The notes below the pieces were generated by a model. It saw nothing but the letters and a program-made list of their open reading frames with translations. It had not been told where the DNA came from and did no database searches. DNA of 64,000 bases from Henricia sp. BOLD:AAB3569 (taxonomy: Eukaryota; Echinodermata; Asteroidea; Spinulosida; Echinasteridae). The stretch covers positions 124,001 through 188,000 of the forward strand of contig JBBELK010000445.1 in NCBI GenBank assembly GCA_037783545.1, in the 5' to 3' direction. A program made the position numbers and the translations under genes. Positions 11,072 to 22,140 of this stretch are shown piece after piece (position 1 is the first letter of the stretch; every line of letters starts with the position of its first letter).

Positions 11072-11880
11072 TTATAAATTCTCTTCGGCATGCAATAAGA
11101 AGAGAATTGTTATCTCATCGTAAGTGTGAGAGCACCTGTTGATGGGTGTTACGTAAGGTCTAAAGGTTTGATTGTGGTGTACTGGTGCGTATATATATTG
11201 CGCCGTGTAATGTGGTACACTTGCATGGGCGGTTGCAAGTCATTCGCAGGCAGTCACAGCGTCACACACAGTTCATTTTTTTCAAGAAAAATGGTCTTCG
11301 TTCTTATATAATTTCATTGAGCATTTCCCCAAAGGCGGACACATCGCTTTTATGTCTTTTATCTTAATCAAAACATTTTAATCGTATGTCTGTAATTCTG
11401 CACTAAATCCCGACTGCACTAAATCCCGACTTTTTTACGCGGCAAAGTTCAAACTGATAAAGCACGCCCAAACCACGCGCATAGTGTAATGTAAGGCCGT
11501 GTCCGAATTGTTTGGCTGCGGCTTCGAGTTGCACGCGGGTCTATGGTGGTGACTGCAGCTGCATCCCATGGACTCGTGTGCGATGTCGAGCCGCGACCGG
11601 GTAGTTCGGACACGGCCATATTTTCCCCACGCCCGCGTCATGCATATAATAAACATACGCCCGCAATCCCAGCGCGCGTTTTTGCGTTCGCGCGTCCCCC
11701 AACTTGATGCACAGGTAGAATGTTTCGAGAATGCCTGACGAGTGGAGGTATCCACGAAACAGATTTGTCGGAATAAAATATGGTGAACTAAAACCTATCC
11801 TAGTTTGTAATTGATTTTGTACCGCTCCTTGTGTAAAGTAGAGCACTCTCCGAAGTTGAATCGGTTTACAAACACGTATA
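11072..11880. other. No recognised gene
   Basis: Overlapping minus-strand frames (11435-11846) lack family features. No clear repeat structure. Confidence 0.4.
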
Positions 11881-12547
11881 TTACTACTAATTCATGAATA
11901 GGAAGACCGATTTGGGGTTAAACAATAGTGTTGGGACGACCGGTCGCGTTAGGACGACCGGTCATCGGTCATCCTAACAACAATGGCTCCAAAAAGCATC
12001 TTAATTAGGTCAAAAACCATTTTTATTAGGTTTGTAACCATTTCTATTAGGGTACGCACCATTTTCGTCTAGATTGCAAAAAATTGTTTTATAGAGATTT
12101 TCAGGAGAAAATTAGTGTCCATTTACGATCTTTTTACCGAGAATTTTGTGGTTTTAGTGGTCACCGGCGGGATTCTAGCCAAAAGTGTCGTCCTATTCGG
12201 GGTTCGGCGGTTATATATTACTACTAATTCATGAATAGGAAGACCGATATGGGGTAAAAAAGGAGTGTTGGGACGACCGGTCGCGTTAGGACGACCGGTC
12301 ACCGGTCATCCTAACAACAATTGCTCCAAAAAGCATCTTAATTAGGTCAAAAACCATTTTTATTAGGTTTGTAACCATTTCTATTAGGGTACGCACCATT
12401 TTAGTCTAGATTGCAAAAAATGTTTTTATAGAGAGTTTCAGGAGAAAATTAGTGTCCATTTACGATCTTTTTACCGAGAATTTTGTGGTTTTAGTGGTCA
12501 CTGGCGGGATTCTAGCCAAAAGTGTCGTCCTATTCGGGGTTCGGCGG

Positions 12548-12549
<2 letters not shown>
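11881..12549. repeat. 337-bp tandem dimer
   Basis: Two head-to-tail units begin TTACTACTAATTCATGAATAGG at 11881 and 12218, over 95% identical by eye. Each carries ACGACCGGTCGCGTTAGGACGACCGGTC near its start and ends TCCTATTCGGGGTTCGGCGG. No reading frame spans both units. Confidence 0.9.

Positions 12550-12600
<51 letters not shown>
12549..12600. repeat. (TA)n microsatellite
   Basis: About 26 TA units directly after the 337-bp dimer. Confidence 0.95.
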
Positions 12601-12604
<4 letters not shown>

Positions 12605-12649
12605 GTTTGACAATCTTTCAGTATTAAGTACATGGCATTTGACAATGTT

Positions 12650-13460
12650 GATGGCCGGAGTGGTCCAGTGGTAGCCATGTTGAACAAAGGATTTCAACGT
12701 CGTGAAACTCGTGTGTACATGCTGGTATATAATTAGGGTGCAATTGCAATAATCGTGTATCTATACAATGTTTAAATACTGAATTATAATAAGGTGGTCC
12801 ATAGCACTTTCGCTCTGAACTAGTGTTATAAACGAACAACTTTACTAATATTATACTTTGTTTGCTCGTATTTTCCTCGAGAGATGTTACCCTGGAGTCA
12901 GCCAGTACGATTCTGGCTGTTCGATCGCCGGAGGGGGTCAGACAGGAATTTTCCCAGGGTATTTTTCTGTTTCAGTTTTAATCTCTCTTTTTTTCGCCTA
13001 TCTCAGGGTACGTATTTCGAGCTAAATATTCAAAAAATCCACTTTCACATTGGACAAGGCGATGGCCAGAGTTAATTGTCCTGTGGTAGCCATGTTGAAC
13101 AAATGATTTCAACGAGTCGTGAAACTCGTGTGCACTTGGTTGTATTTTGTTAGGGTGCGTTTTCAATATTGGTATGTATACAATGTTTAAACACTGAAAT
13201 ATAACGAGGTGGTCTATAGCACTTTTATTATAAAACATTGCTATAAACGAACAACTTACTTTGTTTGTTCGTATTTTCCTTGAGAGATATTACTCTGGAG
13301 TCGGCCAGTACGATTCTGGCTGCTCGATCGCCAGAGGGGGTCAGATAGGAATTATCCAGAGTAATTTTTCTACTTTTAAGTTTTAATCTGTTTTTTCGCC
13401 TATATCTCAGGGTACGTATTTTGAGCTAAATTTTCTAAATATCCACTATCATGTTGATTC
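12650..13460. repeat. 411-bp tandem dimer
   Basis: Units begin GATGGCC at 12650 and 13061. Shared blocks include GGTAGCCATGTTGAACAAA, GTGAAACTCGTGTG, GGCCAGTACGATTCTGGCTG and CTCAGGGTACGTATTT. Several indels; older than the 337-bp dimer. Confidence 0.8.
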
Positions 13461-13524
13461 AACTGGTTTAACAAGTTGTGATCGCACTTTTCCAGAGCCA
13501 GATTTTTGTAATGTATATTATGTA

Positions 13525-13657
13525 GTACAAATCACATGACATTGTACTTAAAGTGGGCGTATGTGACTGCAGCTATCCCAGAATAAAACAAGATAACATA
13601 GTCCTGGTGTCACGTTGTTTGACTTGATGTTACAGTACATCGGGGCTGAGATGAGAT
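13525..13657 (+). repeat. 133-bp direct repeat, copy 2
   Basis: Same sequence as 10939-11071. Its right end is the fusion point with the relic exon, with short microhomology around GATTAC. Confidence 0.85.
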
Positions 13658-14076
13658 TACCCGAGAACACGGACATGTGGTACGCTGTGGCGGATAGTCA
13701 AGCCGTGGTCACTGAGATGGACGTAACTCAACAACGTTTGCTGCCCAGGGCGTCAACTCGACCCGAAAGACCCCATCGCCACCGAGGAGTCTTTTTCGCG
13801 CAATGACCGCGAGGCGCAGGCAGGCGCTTGCGCCATTCTGGCCGCTCATCCGTGCACCTTTGCGGAGCTGAAGGCGGCCCACGTGAGGGGTTTAGCATGA
13901 ATGGCTGGTCGTACTTTGCGAAGCCAGGTCGTGACGCCAAACTGCATTCCGGCAGCAATGGCTGTGGCTCATATAGTCATACACCAAACGAGTGTTACGA
14001 AGGGACCGTGGCAAACACACCAAGATCGTATGCTTCCGGGTCGGTCGTTTGTTGTCCAAACATTTACGGTGCTTAA
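13658..14076 (+). pseudogene. Relic of the PAN-like gene family (truncated last exon)
   Basis: Homologous to the last exon of the four intact genes, from the LPENTDMWY codons to the TAA at 14074-14076. The first 130 or so bases of the exon, and exons 1 and 2, are absent; they are replaced by the 133-bp repeat. Inside, about 30 bp are deleted after the MDVTQ codons (about 13733), shifting the frame, and one C is missing near 13891. The surviving bases agree best with the copy at 37407 (for example GATGGACGTAACTC), and the 3' flank through about 15690 also matches that copy's flank, so this is the remains of a unit of that type. Confidence 0.9.
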
Positions 14077-16202
14077 GTGCATGATCACCGTTAACGCACA
14101 AAGTAAAATAATGAACAAACCTGCTCGGTATTAATTAATATAGACGACGGGACGATAAAGTGTAACTAGATTTATTCTGTTTAATGGAACTCGATTTTTG
14201 GGGGGCGGGGGGTGGTCTAAAAAGGCTGGCGATTAGGCGATGTGCGATTTGTTTATATCTAAAGCGCCCTCTGTTGAAAATTGGTCGTCGTTATAAGCGT
14301 GCATCTTGTATTGCACCAATTTGGTTTATTAATAAGTCCAAAGGTCACAATTCAAAGACGATTTGGCATTCGACCGAATTCCTAAACCAAATTTATGTAA
14401 AACATGATGCGTGCGCATAACGGCGGCCATCGTCGCATCAAAGGGCACGTCGTCTGTTGATATGGCTGTCTACCAATACAAACGCGTGTTTGCTCATTGC
14501 AAGATGATTGGTTCTTTAATTGAACTCCTCTAATTATCATGAACGGGTATTTGCATATTTTACGAGGGTTACAATTGGTGTAGAAGCAATGCCAGACTTC
14601 GTTTAATTTCTTTGAATGGACTTGGATTATTCCAAATAGTTATTGTTTTAGTCGCATAAAGAAGTGAAATAAACATAATAGTTGTAAGGCTAAATGCGTC
14701 TACTTGTGTCATTAGTAATTTTGAAACCCGCGCAGTCTTCGTCTAGTCATCTGTATACTAAATATGCCTGTGAAAGGAAAGGAGTCGGTGCATCGGACGT
14801 TGTTATATATAAAACGTGCAAAAGGTTTTGGGTGTGGCACCTCGAAAAATGTTGTTTGCTTTGAAATGATCGAGACGACGAAAAAAATGACCAACATTTA
14901 GTTATCGAACAATTACTGTCAATATTTCGAATTGGTGCGATCCGGCAACAATTCAGAGCGAAGACTTGCCGGAGCCCGACTTCCTGTGCTCTGTCTGAAA
15001 CGCGCAACGCACAGTGCTCCCTCCGGACCGGTCCCCTGTCCAGTTTCTTCTGTTTCCTCTGTCTCGGAAAGTCTTCTCAGACAGAAAAGAGATTTGACAG
15101 GCCACTAGTCCAGAGGGCGCGCTGCCCGCACCACAAACCAAACATGGGAAGTCGGACCTACGCAAGTCGCAAAAACGGCCGTATAAAAAAACAGCTTTTT
15201 CATAGGGTTGCCGCTTTCCCGTCCCCCTATCCTTGTGGAGACATGGCTTTGTTCTCGTGCACACAACCCTCTAAAAACTGGTTTCAAAATCGTCGTAGCG
15301 CTCCTATTTAAACCATAATTATTTTCTTGGGCTGAAATTTCGACCGTACTTACCTTATTTTATACACTCGAAATTGTAGCGATCAGAATATTTTGGAAAT
15401 TCCTCTTTTTTGAGTAAAATCCATTTTTCTATTTTTTGACATCCTTGTGGAGACCTTTTCATCCTTTAGAAATGTCCTGGTGGAGACCTTTTGATCCTTT
15501 TGTTGCCTATTGTACCCATGTCTCCACAGGGTATACCGAAAACGGGAAACCGATGTCTGAAATAGAAAATGTTTTGTCGTTAAAATAAAGTAAATGCTTT
15601 AAAATTTAGTTAGGAGAAACAAAAATCAAATTTGCTGAGAACCACGGACTGTATATTGTTAAGAAATCATTTTTGCAATGCAATGGACGACCAGTGCAAA
15701 ACATGTACACCTTGTTAACGGATGCATATAGAAATTTGTATTTCAATGCGACAAAATCCCCAGCCTGGGGATGAAAAATGTGGTCAAATCCCCACCTATG
15801 GGGTGGGGCAGCCCAAGGGGGAGGGTGGGGGAAACAATTGATAGGTGCATAATGGAAACAACCGGTCTCGAAGATATCCGTGTAACCATGTTACGAAGAC
15901 TCCACCCTCTCTTTGGCCACGATTGACGGCTACCAGATGACATGCTAGCTCATGGCACCCTTTAATAAGCTGCGCATCAACATAGGAGGACTCCATATTC
16001 TGACGTCGCCTGAAGGAGACCCAGGGGCCGCCCGCGTAATTTTTTTTACACCACTGCTAGGAAAAAATGAGGGGTTTTGTACCTTTTTAGCGTCTTGAGA
16101 GGAGACTATATAATAGGTTAGGGTTCAGGGTTAGGGTTTATGGAAGGTTATTTTAAAGGAATTTAGGGTTTTGAATGCGGTCAGTTTGCAACCAGCTTCG
16201 TG
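14077..16202. other. 3' flank of the relic unit
   Basis: Shares 3' UTR and downstream DNA with the intact units, including AATAAA at 14668-14673, the block at about 14980-15160 that recurs at 39030-39240 and 58830-59030, and the block at 15550-15690 that recurs at 39280-39410. The stretch 15740-15860 (AATCCCCACCTATGGGG type) recurs at 39470-39560 and 39650-39880. No gene of its own. Confidence 0.6.
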
Positions 16203-16455
16203 GTCTGGTTAGAAGAGAGCTCGACTTGTAATCATAAGGTCCCTGTTTCGAATCTCAGTCATGTTTAGGTTTTTCCGAAATTTCTCGGTTTCTTCTTTTT
16301 CTCTAATTGTGAGAGTAAGAGTTGTGACTATTTCCGAGATTATCACTTGAGAAGTATCAGTCATTGGGAACTTAGACTCTATTCGGGTTGAAAAATTGGG
16401 GTGTACCCCTCGCTGCGGTGTAAAGAAAAGAAACGCGGGTCGCCCAAGCACCACC
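16203..16455 (+). repeat. Possible tRNA-derived SINE
   Basis: The head GTGGTCTGGTTAGAAGAG resembles a pol III A box and GTTTCGAATCTC, about 45 bp on, resembles a B box. The anticodon stem does not pair well, so this is not a working tRNA. The body continues to about 16455. Only one copy is seen here. Confidence 0.35.
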
Positions 16456-16558
16456 TGGGTGTGCTACCTGGAAGCTGACCACCGGACACGAGTACGACAG
16501 CTGTGACAGTCTGCATCTCATCGTTTGGTCTGGGCGGCTCAAAGTCCGCCGTGATGGA

Positions 16559-16700
16559 TTAAAAGCACAGGCTCGTCAGCAATGCGCGCGCGCCTAATTC
16601 GTGCCACGAAATACGCAGCTCCATAGCAAAGGCATGGAGCTGCGTATTTCGTGGCACGAATTAGGCGCGCGCGCATTGCTGACGAGCCTGTGCCTTTAAG
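16559..16700. mobile_element. Near-perfect palindromic MITE, copy 2
   Basis: Same family as 6507-6645: AGCACAGGCTCGTCAGCA ends and a GCGCGCGC block in both arms. Flanked by TTAA-like bases. Arms are almost identical, suggesting recent activity or strong hairpin conversion. Confidence 0.85.
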
Positions 16701-16822
16701 AGAACGATGATGATAATTGTATTTGTGTACACGGGTCATTACATCTTTAAAACTTTTAAGATGTTTTTGCCCATAATAAAACATCCTTTAGATCTCAACA
16801 TTCAGTCCGGTAACATTGTTTC

Positions 16823-17990
16823 CTGGATTCAGCACCCCAAAACTACTTTGGCCGCCATAAGACATTTTCAATCACATAGTACAGATTGGCTACTTTTTAA
16901 AAATTAATACCACAACATTGGCATGCTACCAAGTTTTAATTTGTACAAAAACCATTTTAAAAACATTTTATGCTTTCTGCCAAAAAGCATTTTTGCACTC
17001 GAAATACAGCTTTTTGTACTGTTATTTTTGGATTCAGCACCCCAAATTAAGTAAAGTGACATGTTACCATGTTCTGTTGGAGAATGTTTTCTTTTTTCTT
17101 TGTTACAAAAAACAAATCTGTGTTTTTTTTGCGCAAAAAACCCCCCACATTTATACCCTCAAAATGCAGCTTCATAACCGTCATTTTTAGATTCAGCACC
17201 GCTAAATTAGGCATGTGGCATGTTTCCATCTCCTCTTTGAGAATGCCTCTTTTTACCCAAAAGTAGTGTTTTTATAAACCATTGTTTTAAAGGCAGTATA
17301 CATCATTGGTAATCTCGAAAATCAGAAATGTTCACAGATTTACGCCTATAACTTACACAATATAAACGTGATGACCGTAGAAATCTTCCCCTGAAATGGT
17401 TTTGTCTGAAGTGCTATAGTCTTTGAGAAATGAGTAAAACAATTAGTTTTCGTCTCATGAGACGAAAATTCAATTCGCCCCAAAACCATTTCGCTCAAGT
17501 GCCATTTCGTCCCAAACCACTTCGTGCACAGGCCGTGGTTCAGGGCGAAATGGTTCAGGGAGAAGTGGTTTTGGGGCGAAATGACTGCAACCCTTTTTTG
17601 ACTGTTTTCTCAAAAGTTAGACGAAGTACGGAGCTGGTTTTTGCTCAGGTTGGTTTTAATCATGCATATCTTCCATCACACAGGGGGATAAAACTATTTG
17701 TAACAGTTTACCAATCATGCATGTATACTATCTTTAATATTTCCCCCAAAAGAACCTTTGCCCTCAAAAAACATCTTGGACACCGCTATTTGTGGATTCA
17801 GCACCCCAAATTAAGTAAGAGTGGCATGTTACCGTGTTCTATTTGAGGAAACAGGGTTTTTCTGTGCCAAAAAAACTTGTTTTTCAACAAATGTTTAGAT
17901 TTTTTTTGCCAAAAATCCCCTTTAACTAAAAATACAGCTTCGTAACCGTAATTTTTGGATTCAGCAACCCAAAGTTAGGTAAAAAATTCC
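16823..17990 (+). repeat. Degenerate tandem of about 160 bp
   Basis: The landmark TGGATTCAGCACCCCAAA recurs at about 16823, 17030, 17190, 17793 and 17957 (spacings 207, 160, about 600, 164). Each is followed by a GGCATGTTACC-type block and a T-rich stretch. A palindromic MITE splits the array. Confidence 0.6.
17477..17582. mobile_element. Palindromic MITE splitting the 160-bp array
   Basis: CGCCCCAAAACCATTTCG at the left is mirrored by GAAGTGGTTTTGGGGCG at the right, with two further CATTTCG/CGAAATG pairs between. Confidence 0.6.
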
Positions 17991-18951
17991 TTTTTGAAAT
18001 GTCGCATATTCTATTGGGAAAACTAGTTTAAGTTATCATTTTTTAATATTACTTTTAAGCCAGGCTCGTTGCTTATCAATTTTTGGCATGCCAACAAGAA
18101 ATGCATAACTGTGTCAGGTATACTCCGCATTTGGAACACAGGTCATTACATAGGCGTAGGAGACGGGGGCTGCCACATTTGAGACCGAGTGACTCCCCCT
18201 ACCACACCAATACCTCTGCCCCTAAACTGTGAAAAGAAATTCCTTGGATGTTTTACACGCAATAGCGGAACAATGGAAGGGGAGAGAGTCATTCGGGCTC
18301 ATATCTTGCACCAAATGTATACTCATTGACTTATTCACGACATTTATCTGAAGAAAAAAAGGGGTTGCAGATGTTTCTGAGCTAAGCCTCATCAAGTCCA
18401 GGCATGGCAAACCAGATAGGTGTTTACATCACAATGGCGTAAATATCATCTAGAATCGCTGAAATAATTAAATAACAAAATGTTGCTCTTACATAATGCA
18501 GTTCGATATGTGACAAAGGGACTCCCCAAGCTACTGCCCGTTACCTCAACACACTCTTCCTTTGGTTAATGTCCACCCCTACCCCAAAACCTGAAGGGAA
18601 TTCCTAAGTTTAAAAATAATTTCTTGGATGTAAACGTAATTCAGACACAATGGGGGAACAATTAATGGAAGTGAGTGTGGGGTACCTCTGTCACATATAT
18701 TGTGCATGTGCTGCATGTATGTTTATCCTACCTAACAACAACCAGACCTATTGTATGCAAACATTCAAGCTTTAGAAATCGAATTTAAGTGACAGATTAA
18801 TGTCACTAAAAACATCCATGACGAATTTTGGATTCATTAAACGACCTATTACACGACACCCATTCTTTAATTAGGCCTACATGCCACAGCTTATGCAATT
18901 AAAATATCAATAGGCTTTCCAACACAAAGCCCACGCATGTAGAGTTATACC
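17991..18951. other. Upstream flank of copy 1
   Basis: Contains a diverged CAGCACGATA-type MITE (about 18500-18710) and a block (18720-18950) repeated before the later units at about 24585-24815 and 34950-35178. No gene. Confidence 0.5.
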
Positions 18952-19113
18952 CAGCACGATATGTGGCAAAGGGACTTCCCCCCAACGCCCCTATACCTCA
19001 ACACACACTTTTGTTAACGCAGCAACACCCCCTAAAAATTGAATTCCTTGGATGTTTGATACATAATGGGGGAACAATGGTAGGGGCGAGTCCCTCTGCC
19101 ACATATCGTGCTG
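18952..19113. mobile_element. CAGCACGATA MITE, copy before PAN-like gene 1
   Basis: Begins CAGCACGATATGTGGCAAAG and ends CTCTGCCACATATCGTGCTG, a 22-bp inverted repeat; interior CCTCAACACAC...GTTAACGC...GAATTCCTTGGA...AATGGGGGAACAA. Further copies or pieces lie at 19136-19316, 24816-24985, 25003-25034 with 29319-29475 (split), 27200-27540 and 35178-35750. Confidence 0.8.
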
Positions 19114-19135
19114 CATATGTGTAGAGTAGTATACC

Positions 19136-19316
19136 CAGCACGATATTTGGCAAAGGGACTCCCCTATAACGCCCCAATACCTCAACACACTCTTCCTTTT
19201 TGTTAACGCACCCCTCTCCCCAAAACTGAAAGGAATTCCTTGGAAATTCCTTGGATAAGTCAGACACAATGGGGGAACAAAGGTAAGGGGTGATACCCTC
19301 TGCCACATATCGTGCT
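19136..19316. mobile_element. CAGCACGATA MITE, promoter-proximal copy
   Basis: Ends CAGCACGATATTTGGCAAAG and CTGCCACATATCGTGCTG. The same copy precedes exon 1 of genes 1, 2 and 3 at the same distance, so it was part of the unit before tandem duplication. In gene 2 it is split by the 4.28-kb element. Confidence 0.8.
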
Positions 19317-19484
19317 GCATATGTAGAGTATATAGACACTTGCTTACCAAACCAGCTGTTGGAACAAAAATTTAAAAAAACCATTCAATCTATAACTCAG
19401 TTCTATCTAGGCAACGCACATATCACGGGATAAAGAAAATAGGCCTGCTTGGCTGAAGAAAAGAAAAAATCCCGCCAAAAAATG

Positions 19485-19490
19485 TATAAG
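19485..19490 (+). promoter_or_regulatory. TATA box of PAN-like gene 1
   Basis: TATAAG, 76 bp before the ATG, in the conserved context CCGCCAAAAAATGTATAAGAAGACAGGG (pieces). The other copies have TATATAAG. An initiator-like TTCACAGT about 30 bp downstream suggests a short 5' UTR. Confidence 0.65.
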
Positions 19491-19560
19491 AAGACAGGGT
19501 TCTCGAGGCATAATTCACAGTTGTACTCGTGAGTCAGTAGACGAAACAACGTGATACATA

Positions 19561-21106
19561 ATGGGTCCCAGGTTATCTTTGGTTTGTGTGCTGATGCTGT
19601 TTCTGCATCTGAAAGGCGGCCATGCTGTGGGGGAAAAGACCACATGGTTCCGCCAAAATGACGGCATCACACACTGTGTTCGTTTGAGCAACCCCAGCGG
19701 TGTCCACGCGGACCTGTCTATGTTGCAGTGCAGCGAAAAATGTGCATGGGACGATGGCTGCTTCTCATTCAGTTATTCGGACCCCCAGAGACAGTGTGAA
19801 CTGACCGGGGCTTCGGGGATGTTGATCCCACCTGTACCTAAAGGAAGTTTTGTTACTTTTTACCACACGTCGCAGGAGGTAAGTTGAAATGGGAAATAGT
19901 TGAGTAGTTGACCATGGCTTCGTACGCGGTGTTCAAAACGTATGGATAACTGCAGAAATCTGGGGTACTTGTGAGAATTCTTCCCACTCCTAAACTTGGG
20001 TTTTACATCAAATTACTGCACTTACTAAAAAGCTTTCCATAGCAACAGCTGATTTTTAAAATAATCAACTTTCCAATTATAGCTAGTTTTAAGTGTCCTT
20101 GGGCCTACCGCGGTGTCATTGGTCGTCGTGGATGTGCTAATTCGACGCTTCATAGGTCTTTTTTTTATTTAAATTTTTTTTCCAGGAAATTGTTCTTGAT
20201 TTAGTCTAATGAAACACCAGTAGTTTGTCGATATCCGCGCCAATATTTTGCTTTCCTTTTTTTTCTACAGGGTGTCGTTCTCGAAAAACTTTCCGTCATC
20301 AAAACTAAAGGTAAGATTATGCTAAAAATACAGCCAAGGGGTCGATTTCACGTGGGAATTTTTTTACAGGTATTGGGGTTTCTGTATGTCGTCGGCACGC
20401 CGATGTTTCCTTTTTTAAATTCCATGCTATATATGGGCCTATCGCATTTCTAGTTCTGCATCCCCAATAAAACCCATGCCAATTTTCCTTTTATCCAAAT
20501 TGTCTTTTGCCCCCAACTTAATTAGGTCTACCTAGTACTGGACTCACTGGAAGCACTTTCGACACGCAAGCTTTGGCCGCTGCCGAGTGTGAAGGCTCTC
20601 TACACTTGTGCGAGCTGTGGGAAATTCAGGCGATCGTCGAAGGCAACACTGCGGAACTACCCGAGAACACGGACATGTGGTACGCTGTGGCGGATAGTCA
20701 AGCCGTGGTCACCGGTGTGGACGTGACTCAACACGGCCTACCGATGGTCAAGCCTTCGCCCGGTGTTTGCTGCCCAGGGCGTCAACTCGACCCAAAAGAC
20801 CCCATCGCCACCGAGGAGTCTTTTTCGCGCAATGACCGCGAGGCGCAGGCAGGCGCTTGCGCCATTCTGGCCGCTCATCCGTGCACCTTTGCGGAGTTGA
20901 AGGCGGCCCACTTGAGGGGCTTTAGCATGAATGACTGGTCGTACTTTGCGAAGCCAGATCGTGACGCCACACTGTATTCCGGCAGCAATGGCTGTGGCAG
21001 ATACAGTTTTAAGCCAAACGAGTGTTACGAAGGGACCGTGGCAAACACACCAAGATCGGATGCTTCCGCGACGGTCGTTTGTTGTCCAAACATTTACGGT
21101 GCTTAA
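19561..21106 (+). CDS. PAN/apple-like secreted protein, copy 1
   Basis: Exons 19561-19878, 20271-20310 and 20526-21106 (phases 0 and 1) give 312 aa. Residues 1-22 are a signal peptide (hydrophobic LSLVCVLMLFLHL). Residues 25-105 resemble a PAN/apple domain (CSEKCAWDDGCFSFSY...QRQCEL). The 40-nt exon encodes GVVLEKLSVIKTK. The last exon encodes a domain not recognised, with two halves each ending in a CCP motif (VCCPGRQ, VVCCPN). PAN domains bind protein or carbohydrate; a secreted recognition or structural role is inference. Intron 2 is only 215 bp because about 470 bp present in copies 2-4 are deleted. Copy 1 has one extra codon (KGG for NG) and eight replacements in exon 1 relative to copy 2. 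Confidence 0.87.
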
Positions 21107-21688
21107 GTGCATGGTCACCGTTAACGCACAAAGTAAAATAATGAACAAACTTGCTCGGTATTAATTAATATAGACGACGGGACGATAAAGTGTAACTAGA
21201 TTTATTCTGTTTAATGGAACTCGATTTTTGGGGGGTGGTCTAAAAAGGCTGGCGATTAGGCGATGTGCGATTTGTTTATATCTAAAGCGCCCTCTGTTGA
21301 AAATTGGTCGTCGTTATAAGCGTGCATCTTGTATTGCACAAATTGTTTATTAATAAGGCCAAAGGTCGCAATTCAAAGACGATTTGGCATTCGACCGAAT
21401 TCCTGAACCAAATTTATGTAAAACATGATGCGTGCGCATAACGCCGGCCATCGTCGAATCAAAGGGCACATCGTCTGTTGATATGGCTGTCTACCAATAC
21501 AAACGCGTGTTTGCTCATTGCAAGATGATTGGTTCTTTAATTGAACTCCTCTAATTATCATGAACGGGTATTCGCATATTTTACGAGGGTTACAATTAGT
21601 GTAGAAGCAATGCCAGACTTCGTTTAATTTCTTTGGATGGACTTGGATTATTCCAAATAGTAATTGTTTTAGTCGCATAAAGAAATGA

Positions 21689-21694
21689 AATAAA
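21689..21694 (+). promoter_or_regulatory. Polyadenylation signal of copy 1
   Basis: AATAAA in GAAATGAAATAAACATAATAG, about 580 nt after the stop and conserved in position in all copies and in the relic. Confidence 0.6.
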
Positions 21695-21899
21695 CATAAT
21701 AGTTGTGAGGCTAAATGCGTCTACTTGTGTCATTAGTAATTTTGAAACCCACGCAGTCTTCGTTTGGTCATCTGTATACTAAATACGCCTGTGAAAGTAA
21801 GCGAATTAGTGCATCAGACGTTGTTAATATATAAAGCGTGCAAAAGGTTAATTAAGTTTGCGTGTTCCCATGAAACGGCGTTTGATGTATTGAAGCCCT

Positions 21900-22140
21900 G
21901 GGGCCAATTTCACGGCGCTGTTTAGCACAACAATTTGTTTAGCACAGATTTTCTTTGCTCTGTAAAATGAGTTAACAGCCAAAATTGTATATCAAATTGT
22001 ATTTTTAGGAACGGGAGCAAAATATCAGTAAATACACATCACATACGATTTTGGCAGGCAACCCAGTTTTGCAAAATAACGCAAAGAAATTCTGTGCTAA
22101 GCAATTTTTTTTGCTAAACACCGCCGTGAAATTGGCCCCT
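21900..22140. mobile_element. GGGGCCAATTTCA palindromic MITE (downstream of copy 1)
   Basis: Ends GGGGCCAATTTCACGGCG and CGCCGTGAAATTGGCCCC. The interior pairs TTTAGCACA/TGTGCTAAG and GCCAAAATTGTA/ACGATTTTGGC. The same family occurs at 32520-33186, 40028-40222, 59442-59681 and 59683-59874. It serves as the ancestral empty site for the TTAA element at 32596. Confidence 0.85.

Noticed and set aside
13615-13806. 63-residue frame beginning in the 133-bp repeat as a functional short gene
   Set aside because: It reads from the repeat into the relic exon and goes out of frame at the internal deletion; no promoter or upstream exons.
16203-16275. tRNA gene
   Set aside because: A-box-like and B-box-like words are present, but the acceptor and anticodon stems do not pair; more likely a SINE head.
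20738-21148. 136-residue antisense frame over the last exon (also 31368-31778)
   Set aside because: It is the mirror of a well-supported spliced coding exon and has no features of its own.
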